Of a DNA stretch of 64,000 nucleotides, positions 56,112-64,000 are shown piece after piece (position 1 is the first letter of the stretch; each line of letters begins with the position of its first letter). Position numbers and translations under genes: made by a program. The notes under the pieces are model-generated. The model ran no database searches and was not told where the DNA came from. It saw only the letters and a program-made list of their open reading frames with translations. Origin of the DNA: Pratylenchus scribneri (lineage: Eukaryota > Nematoda > Chromadorea > Rhabditida > Pratylenchidae); contig JAQSEB010000001.1 in the NCBI GenBank assembly GCA_030063045.1, forward strand, positions 1 through 64,000, read 5' to 3'.

Positions 56112-59100
56112 ATGGGCTGCGGCCCATCCACCAGCAAATCACCACAGCCCACCGTGCCAGCAGATGACAACCATTTTCCCTCAGTACATGTTCATGTTTT
56201 TGGCCAACCTTTGCCCGCATCGCCTCCGCTTACAAAACGGCCATCCCTGGCCACACCCCGTTCCAAATTGACTTCGCCAAAACAGAGCATTGCTGCCTCC
56301 CCCAATGCTGCTCAACAACCGCCCAGTGAATTGTGTAAGTCTATTTCGGATGGATCCCTCCGGGTTCGGGGAGTAGTTGGTCGGGCAGTTTCCTCAAGAA
56401 GTCGACGGCATCATGAAAGACATTTGCGGACGCAAACAACATTGGATGGGGAAATTGATGCATCCCAATATTGGGTGGGCCAACCGAATGAGAGTAATGG
56501 AATTGCCAAAAGTGGAAGTGAAAGTGTGTTGGCTCGGTGGTCGAGTCGTACAGAAATCTTGTCGGCTGGTAAATCGCCCCTTGATTGGCTCCAACCACCG
56601 GGCACTGTGCCTTTTGCCACCGACCCATCCGGCAGTCCCCATCAAAGCCCAATGGCATCAGTGCCGAACAGCCCAAAAAGTTGTGATGGTGGCAGCCAAA
56701 AACCCACACCATGCCCTTCGCCAAGCCCCCGTCGACCTTTAGCAGCAGTAGCATCATTCCCGATAAATGACGTAATTGGACAACCACCGGTAACAGCCGC
56801 TGAAGTGAGGCGAATAATTGCGGAAGAATTTGGGGACAATCAACACCAATCGCCTAGACACAAATCCTCGATTAAATCAATCCATTCAAATACGCCAACA
56901 CCTCCGCGGAATGCTTCATCGCCACTTTATCGATTTCGGCACAAACAGCAAAGGCCAAAAACGCCACAAATGTGTAGGGGAAATCGTCGTGTTGTGTTGT
57001 AGAACTCTTTGTTTAGTCCACGAAAATTAAATTTCATTCTTATCCACCCTGTTTTTCTATCTATATTCTAAAATTTCATTAGGGATTCACTCACATTTCA
57101 CAAAAACAAATTTGGGTTCTGGTTATGGTATTTTTAATTTAAATTTTCGTGTCGAAAAAAACGACATAAAATCCTAATAATCGAAAAATCATTAATCAAT
57201 TAATCAAATCAATTAATTAATCTTCTCATTCTCTTCTAATTTAATAATTTTGGTGAGCATGGGATGATTCATTGGCCGTAAACTTTGGCCAAATTGTAAT
57301 CTTTGGATTACTTAATTCCTATCTACTCTCATAAAATTCAAGCACAATTTTATGGCCAAGTTATGGTCTTGAAAAGTTGTGGTTTTCGATGCAATTGATG
57401 GATACAAAAAATAAACAAATTAATATCAAAAATTTCTATTTTCTTGCACTTCTTAAAACCTTTCCTTAATATTCTATTCTATTCAAATTTAATTAATTCA
57501 TTATTCACCAATTAATTCAGCAATCCGCTCCGCAATTCTCATCCAAAAATGGTATCGCCGTTGCTTAGCTCGATTGGAGGCAAGGAGAAGGGCTAGCTGG
57601 AACATTTTCACAGCATTGGAATATGCCGGTGAACAAGACCAACTCAAGGTGAGTTAAAAAATATTTATTGAAATTAATTTGCAAATTTTTAGTTGTACAA
57701 TTTCTTCAATGAAATCATAAATGCAATGATCGAAAAGGATGATTTGACCGGCCGGAACAACAATGAAATTCATCAAGGTGTGTTAATCATATTAAAGCCT
57801 ATTTTTCCTTTTCGGGTTTTTAACTTTCAGCTCTCGCCCGGCATGCTTTTAATGGTGAGTTTATGTGGATTTCTTCTTTATTCCTTCTCATTCCTTATCT
57901 CTGAATAGTCTCCCACCATCAACCAAAAAACTTTCAGTAGCGGACGAGGCGGAAAAGGACGCAAAATTATGGGATTTGACCAATCCAGAACTGTTCCGTG
58001 TCGACAAATCCTACAAAGGCCCCACAATTTCTCTGCCAATTCGAACATCTCACGTGGAAGCGATGATTGAACATTTCAAGCAAAATAAGGCAAGTCAAAG
58101 CCAAAATAGGGATTTTAGGTTCGTTTTATAGATTTTACCCGTCCGTTATTTGCTTACAATTTTGCATGAAGCAAGAAAAGTGCTCAAGGGAATGACAACG
58201 CTCACCCATTTATCAACGAACATGAGTGGTGGACAAGTGACAATTTGTGGTGGTCAGTTTTAACATTCAAAGCAATTCAAATTAATTATATCCTATCAAT
58301 TACAGATCTTCATGGAAAATTCGACGATCTATGCATTATTCTTCACAAGGTTGGATATTTTAAAAATACTATGATGAAATTTTTCGATTTTTATAGAATG
58401 GATTTCCTTCGATTAACAATCCCTACGTGTTCAATGGTGATTTTGTGGATCGAGGCGCTCAATCCGTGGTTTGTAAATTAGATTTTATCAAAAAATTATT
58501 TTTGAAAATATTTGAACCAACGGGGTTTAAAGTTTAGAGGTCATGGGTTCGAATCCGCCCAGGGAAAATTAATTTTTTCTATCTTGCTTTTCACTTTTAT
58601 TTACTTTTATGCATTCTATAATATTCAAACATAGTAATTCTAACAAAAAAAACATTACCATTCAATTAATCATTTAACTAATATTTTATTTATTAATTTT
58701 AAGGAAGTTATTGCAGTTTTGCTTGCCCTAATGATGCTCAATCCAACGGCAGTTGCATTGAATCGTGGAAATCATGAAGTAGAACTATGAATAATAAAAT
58801 TAAAATAAATTTAAATATTCTTTTAGGATCATATCATGAATTTGAGGTCAGTTGATTATTTTTAAAATGAATTATTAAATTTAAGAGAAATAAATATTCA
58901 AATAAATATTTTAATATTTAAGATATGGATTCATCAAAGAGCTACAAACAAAATACAAGGACTCTGCATCGGCCATAATCCGACTTCTTGAAGACATTTT
59001 CTCTTGGCTTCCATTGGCAACAATTGTTGATCGGGTACACATTTAAATTTATAATATAATCCAATTATTTTTAGGAACTTTTTGTTACTCACGGTGGCGT

Positions 59101-60779
59101 TTCAGACAAAACGGACTTGGAAGTTCTTGAAAGGATACCCAGAAATAGGGTAATTTAAATCAAATTTTTGGATTCAATCAATTTTTACACAGTACCAATC
59201 AATTCTTCGACCGCCGGTCAGTGAGAATAAAACGGGCAGAAAATGTGTGGACGTTGAAGAGGTCAGCAGGAATTTTATTTATTGATTTGATTACACAATT
59301 AGTAATTAGATCTAGCTTTTAAGTAGGTTGGCTCGAGTTTATATAGAAAATTTCAATAATTGTTTAGCCGAGTGGATAACCCTTCACTCTTGCAAAACTT
59401 AGGTCACAAGTTCGAATCCTCTCCGAGTCCGAGGAGAGTATTTTTTTCGAGACTGGTTCTTATTTTTCTAAATTCTATATAGTACATTTTTAGACCAAAT
59501 ACAGCATTTCTAACCGGAAATGCTTTATCATAAACATATTACCAAAGTTTAAATTATTTAATTTTTCAGTGGCGTCAAATTCTCGATGTTTTATGGAGTG
59601 ATCCAAAGCCTCAAAACGGCTGCTGGCCAAATGCATTCCGAGGAGGTGGTTCCTACTTTGGTCCGGATGTAACAAAGAAATTTTTGGAGAAGTAAGAATA
59701 TCATTAAATAAAATTTAATTCCAATTAATTTGATCAGAAATAATTTCCGATTGTTGGTCAGAAGCCATGAATGCAAATATGAAGGTTATATCTCATTTTT
59801 TTTCTGAATAAATTTCAATTATTTAGGCTATGAATTCACACATGACAATCGAGTGCTCACCATTTTCTCCGCCAGCAATTATTATGAAACGGGCAGTAAC
59901 CGAGGTGCCTATGTGAAATTTCTTGGCAAAGATAAAGTGCCTCATTTTGTGGTTTGTTCCTCAAATATTTAATTAAAATTGAATTAATTTTAGCAATATA
60001 TGGCTAGCAAAATTCACAAGCGGGTTACGGTTAGGGAAAGGTAAAAATGCAAATAATATGCCAAAAGTATTCAATGTTATAATTTAAGACTGAGCATTGT
60101 GGAACAATCGGCAATAAAGGAGTTGAGCGAAAAATTGATGTCATTCAACACGGAGCTGCAAAAAGAATTCACCCGGATTGATTCAACAGGAACAGGTAAT
60201 AAATTTCAATTTAAATTGAATTATTTATACATTTTTTAAAGGCAAAATTTCCCTCCCCCAATGGTGTCAAAGTGTGGAAAGAATAACGGATTTGGCAGTG
60301 CCTTGGCGTGTTCTCGCACCCAGATTGGTGACACTCACTGAAGATGGGAAAAATGTGCTCTATAGGCATCATTTACGAGTTCAACTGGGCAAAACAAATG
60401 AACAATTGCCAGCAGGACAGGTTGGAAAATTTAATTTTTATTAAAAAAATCAATAATAATTAATTTTAGGACACCACTGGGATCACTGAAACTCTCTACA
60501 GGCATAAAAATACGCTAGAAACGCTGTTCCGATTTATGGACAAGGATAATTCCGGTCAATAAATTCTTTTAAATTTGTTAATTATTTTTAAATTTAGGTT
60601 TGGTCTCAATGAAGGAATTCCTCGAAGCTTGCCAAGTCCTGGGCCAATATGCAAATATTGATTTGACGGAAGATGGAATAAAAAGCATTGGAGAAAGCAT
60701 TGATTTCAACAAAGATGGATTCATTGACTTGAATGAATTACTCGAGGCATTTCGGCTGGTCGATCTTGGGAAGATGTAA
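56112..60779 (+). CDS. pef-1: PPEF/RdgC Ser/Thr phosphatase with EF hands and a long N-terminal extension
   Basis: Exon 1 (56112-56973) begins MGCGPSTSK, a consensus for N-myristoylation at Gly2 with palmitoylation at Cys3, and adds about 285 Pro/Ser-rich residues. It splices, phase 1, to 57521-57648, an IQ motif ([19 protein letters not shown]). PPP catalytic motifs follow over many short exons: [62 protein letters not shown] and [18 protein letters not shown]. Two EF loops near the end read DKDNSGLVSMKE and [12 protein letters not shown], and the stop is at 60777. The product is a membrane-tethered, calmodulin/Ca2+-regulated phosphatase of sensory neurons. Human PPEF places IQ right after MGC, so the disordered insert is unusual. 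One intron after KQNK is GC-AG (GCAAGT donor, about 58090). Two introns carry tRNA-derived insertions. Confidence 0.9.
58510..58650 (+). mobile_element. tRNA-derived SINE-like insertion (intronic)
   Basis: The sequence GGGGTTTAAAGTTTAGAGGT is followed by the B box GGGTTCGAATCC, then GCCCAGGGAAAATTAATTTT and a tail CACTTTTATTTACTTTTATG and CATAGTAATTCTAAC. It shares its head layout and tail words with the copies at 31.97 and 36.57 kb. It lies in a PPEF intron. Confidence 0.6.
59362..59515 (+). mobile_element. tRNA-derived SINE-like insertion (intronic), best A and B boxes
   Basis: The A box TAGCCGAGTGG (59365-59375) and B box GTTCGAATCC (59410-59419) fit a Leu/Ser-type tRNA head. The 3' part CTCTCCGAGTCCGAGG does not pair with a 5' acceptor stem, so it is not a functional tRNA. 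A tail with ATTCTATATAGTACATTTTT and ACAGCATTTCTAACC follows. It lies in a PPEF intron. Confidence 0.6.
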
Positions 60780-60920
60780 AAATGAATAAAAAAAAAAACA
60801 AAGATGAGAGCTCAATAATAAATATTTTAACCTCATTCACAATATATTTTTGATGTTTTAAATTAATTTTATAAATTGCCATCCCCGGTGAAAATGATAA
60901 ACAATTGCTCTTTTTTTTGA

Positions 60921-61091
60921 TTATTTTATTTGCCAATTTGTGTTTAATTCAATAAATATTTCTTTGGGTGTTCCAAAGTCTCGAAAAAATCCATATTGTT
61001 GACGTAAGCCAAAAGTCAATATTTTTCCTCCAAAGAACTTGCTAACAGCATTTCTGATGGATGTACCTTGCACCTTCTTCCAAAATTTCAT
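60921..61091 (-). CDS. Possible tiny protein (56 aa), unknown
   Basis: The ATG at 61091 opens MKFWKKVQGTSIRNAVSKFF, basic and potentially mitochondrial-targeting, followed by GFFRDFGTPKEIFIELN and a stop at 60921. An acceptor-like TTGCTTTTAG about 30 bases upstream would suit trans-splicing. It is convergent with the PPEF gene, about 140 bp from its stop. No family is recognised and it could be a chance ORF. Confidence 0.35.
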   Translation of the reverse strand: MKFWKKVQGTSIRNAVSKFFGGKILTFGLRQQYGFFRDFGTPKEIFIELNTNWQIK

Positions 61092-61234
61092 TTTTTTCCA
61101 CTTTCCGTTCAATCAAAAACTAAAAGCAATGAAAATAATTTAATTATTCAATTGAACCTCCCTATTTTTATACATCAATTTGAGTAGTTCAAAATAGATT
61201 ACAATTGAGAATTTTTGCTCATAATAACGGAAAA

Positions 61235-61395
61235 ACTGGAAGCCTCGATTATTGAAAAACCGAAAACCTAGATTTTTGAAAACCGGAAACCTAGATTTTT
61301 GAAAAATCAAAAAGATGATTTTTAAAAACCGAAAACCTTTATTTTTTAAAACCGAAAAGATGGATTTTTTGTAAACCGAAAACCAGATATTTTCC
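61235..61395. repeat. Degenerate minisatellite, about 25 bp
   Basis: Five to six imperfect units of ACCGAAAACCTAGATTTTTG type (GAAAAACCGAAAACC...ATTTTT). The open minus frame across it is a repeat translation. Confidence 0.7.
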
Positions 61396-61764
61396 CTTTT
61401 AAAACCCATTTGAACTTCTCAAAAATATCAATCATTTTCATCTTAAATCATTTATTCGGATCTGTTCAATTCTGTCCACATTTATTGGTTGCTGCAATTC
61501 ACATAGAAGATGCACCCACTTCCTTTTCCATCCACTAGCCATTCATCCCGCGGTGGTTCGATTTTCAATTCCTGCTGCCCTATTTTTATCGATGCGCTGG
61601 AATTTAACCCCGTTTTTTCCTTTTTTGCATTTTCTAGAATGATTCCTATTTTAATAAAAATGATGTTTTATAAATTAAAAGACCAAAGAATAAATTTAAT
61701 AAAAAATTTCAGGCCATAATTAGTTAATCAATTTTAATTAAATCATCTCAAATTATTCCACAAA

Positions 61765-64000
61765 ATGTCTGTTCTCGGTGGATTCATGCGAAGTAATAAA
61801 CAAATTCTTTTCTGCAAGGTATTTTACACTCATTTATTTTTATTAAAATTCACAAATTTCGGCAATCCTAAAGAATCCGTATCCCAAAAAAAATTATTTT
61901 TTAATTTTTTAAAAATGAGTTTCTAGGGGTTTTCGGGGGGCATAGAACAAGAATCTGACATCCATTTTGCCATATCTTGCCATCTTGGTAAGAAAATGCC
62001 AACTTTTACCAGGAAAATACAAAGGGGGGACCAAGGTCATTTTTGATGAAAATTTTTATATAGACAAATTATAGTTTATTCAACGCAGCTCATCGAGCTG
62101 GATCGAATGGTACCATTTTTATAAGATAATATTACACTTTAAGCAAGTTAGAAGTCAAACTATCTTACCAAGACAAATATTTCTTTTGGCCATAACTTGC
62201 CGATAACTGAATATTACCCTATAAAAATGGAAACATTCGATTCTGCTCGCCGAGTTGCGTTGAATGAGCATATATTGCTCATAGAAAAATTTTTACCGAA
62301 AATGCCCTTGGTCCCCCTTTTGCTTTTTCTTAGTAAAGATCGCATTTTCTTACCAAGATGGTAAGATATGACAAAATTGATGACAGAATCGTGTTCTACA
62401 CCTCCGAAAACCTCTAGAAACCAATTTTTGAAAAAATTAAAAAATAAATTTTTTTTGGGATACGGATTCTTTAGGATTGCCCAAATTTCACAGAATCTTC
62501 TCAATTATTCCATCGCAAATTATGCATCGACCGACTATTCCGTGAATTTGAAGGATGTGTTGGCCAATAAAATTCCGGCTCATCAAAAGAAGGTGGCTAA
62601 ATTCCGCGAAGAAGAGGACGCAACGGTCGTTCAAAGCATCAACGTCGGAATGGTTTGTGGAATTTAAATCCAATTATTTAAATAAATTCATTTATTAGAT
62701 TTATGGTGGAATGCGGACAATGAAGGCAATGATTACCGAGACATCCGTTCTTGATCCAGAAGAGGGCATCCGCTTTCGTGGATATTCCATCCCAGAATGC
62801 CAGGCTAAACTTCCAAAGGCCGAAGGAGGCCAAGAACCAGTTCCTGAAGGTATTTGGTGGCTTCTCTGCACCGGTGATATTCCTGATCAGGTTTTTATAT
62901 TTGACAAATAAATAAACACGAAATTTGAAGAAACAAGTTAACGCAATCAGCAAAGAATGGGCTTCTCGAGCTGATCTGCCAAATCATGTGGCTCAAATGC
63001 TTGAGAGCTTCCCCTCAAATCTTCATCCAATGTCCCAATTTGTTGCGGCAATTGCTGCACTTCAAAGCGAATCAGTAAGTGGTGTTAAGTGTGATAATTT
63101 AACTAGTACCCCACAAATTAATAATCCGAACTCTCCAATTCATTTTATGACCATTCATAAATAATGTTTTTAAACAAAATAAAATTTTCAGAAATTTGCT
63201 GAAGCTTATTCAAAAGGCGCCAAAAAGAGCACTTATTGGGAATACGTTTACGAGGACTCAATGAATTTATTGGCCAAATTGCCAACGATAGCCGCCACAA
63301 TTTACAGGTTTATTCGTTTGGAATAAATTTGATTAAATAAAAAGGAATTTAAGGAATCTTTATCGCGAAGGAACTTCGGTGGGCGCAATTGATGCAAACA
63401 AGGATTGGTCCGCAAATTTCTGTTCCATGCTTGGATACAACGATCCACTTTTTATTGAACTTATGCGACTTTATTTGGTAATAATTCATTTTAAATTCTT
63501 TAATAATTCAACTTCTTTAGGTTATCCATTCGGACCATGAGGGCGGAAATGTTTCGGCGCACACTTGCCATTTGGTTGGATCCGCCCTCTCCGACCCGTA
63601 TTTGTCATTCTCTGCTGCAATGGCCGGATTGGCAGGGCCTCTTCATGGATTGGCTAATCAGGTTTTTGTTAAAACATTTTAAGCAAATTAAATAATTTCC
63701 AATGCTCAGGAAGTGCTCGTTTTCTTGACCAAATTGATGGGCGAATTGGGCAATAAATACAGCGAGGCGGACTTGAAAAAATGGGTTTGGGATCATTTGA
63801 AGAGTGGACAGGTAAAAATAATTTCAATTTGTTAATAAATGTTCGAAAATTAAAAGGTTGTTCCCGGCTATGGACACGCCGTACTCCGAAAGACCGACCC
63901 CCGATACATGTGTCAACGTGAATTTGCCCAAAAACATCTGCCCAATGACCCAATGTTCAAGCTGGTTTCGGATCTCTACAAAGTCACACCGGACATTCTT
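61765..64000 (+). CDS. cts-1: Citrate synthase, mitochondrial (3' end beyond the window)
   Basis: Starts [18 protein letters not shown] (exon 61765-61818), a plausible mitochondrial presequence. After a 675-bp intron, exon 2 (62494-62652) encodes [20 protein letters not shown] and onward. Later exons at 62699-62890, 62931-63074, 63192-63307 and from 63354 stay in phase. Family motifs: [71 protein letters not shown] (His in the active-site region), [17 protein letters not shown] and [17 protein letters not shown] (catalytic His). It condenses acetyl-CoA with oxaloacetate in the TCA cycle. The last catalytic Asp region is expected just past the window end. Intron 1 is almost entirely one foldback element. 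Confidence 0.96.
61855..62486. mobile_element. Near-palindromic foldback element (632 bp) in citrate synthase intron 1
   Basis: Arms of about 300 bp run inward from AATTTCGGCAATCCTAAAGA and ATCCGTATCCC at the left, and are inverted at the right as GGGATACGGATTCTTTAGGA and TTGCCCAAAT. Shared inner blocks include CATCTTGGTAAGAAAATGC and GGGGGACCAAGG with inverses. It is bounded by the direct repeat TTCACA (61849-61854 and 62487-62492), the right copy of which forms the intron's 3' splice site (TTTCACAG). No ORF is present. Confidence 0.85.

Noticed and set aside
59362..59440. Possible functional Leu/Ser tRNA gene
   Set aside because: Good A and B boxes but no pairing acceptor stem; shared tail features indicate a tRNA-derived insertion.
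61140..61409. Minus-strand Phe/Lys-rich ORF of 89 aa
   Set aside because: Covers the degenerate 25-bp minisatellite and shows the same periodicity.

Overview
The window is nuclear DNA of a nematode. Genes are split by many short AT-rich introns (about 40-100 bp, with some of several hundred bp full of repeats). Likely spliced-leader acceptor sites (TTTCAG-like) lie just upstream of several ATGs, and the orthologues present (ISWI, Tincar, Rabconnectin-3 alpha, SNRNP40, SRA1, PPEF, citrate synthase) are animal genes. The base composition and repeat style resemble tylenchid (plant-parasitic type) nematodes more than Caenorhabditis; that last point is inference.

Layout. 0-2.2 kb: minisatellites and a hairpin-forming inverted repeat. 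2.3-5.0 kb: two divergently transcribed paralogous small coiled-coil genes flanking a 1.3 kb element with terminal inverted repeats. 5.2-10.5 kb (+): a complete 20-exon ISWI remodeller with a possible alternative acidic terminal exon. 11.16-11.43 kb (+): a small two-exon gene for a secreted four-cysteine peptide. 11.6-19.4 kb (-): a Tincar-like multi-pass membrane protein, reconstructed as 12 phase-consistent exons and open at its 5' end; its introns hold a 1.2 kb 39-bp satellite, a hAT-like MITE and foldback repeats. 19.4-25.7 kb: gene-poor and repeat-rich. 25.7-29.35 kb (+): an unrecognised coiled-coil gene. 29.6-41.0 kb (-): Rabconnectin-3 alpha (DMXL family). 41.66-43.15 kb (-): U5 snRNP 40K, head to head with SRA1 (43.76-45.46 kb, +). 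45.87-47.22 kb (+): a small, possibly mitochondrial-ribosomal protein with a satellite-filled intron. 47.3-51.5 kb (-): a TTC28-like TPR protein. 52.06-52.71 kb: a second hAT-like MITE with a perfect 8-bp target duplication. 52.85-54.1 kb: a satellite array. 56.1-60.8 kb (+): PPEF/RdgC phosphatase. 60.9-61.1 kb (-): a tiny ORF. 61.77 kb to the end (+): citrate synthase, cut by the window edge.

Functionally these are unlinked housekeeping and neuronal genes: chromatin remodelling, splicing, V-ATPase regulation, calcium-linked dephosphorylation and the TCA cycle. No operon logic is evident. The striking content is non-coding: at least 14 copies of one roughly 290-bp foldback element; a second intron-enriched family; six or seven tRNA-derived SINE-like insertions; two hAT-like MITEs carrying differently sized internal satellites; one 32-bp satellite present as two oppositely oriented arrays; and a 632-bp near-palindrome in the citrate synthase intron whose target duplication includes the splice acceptor. 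Exon coordinates were derived by hand from reading frame, GT/GC-AG signals and family knowledge.
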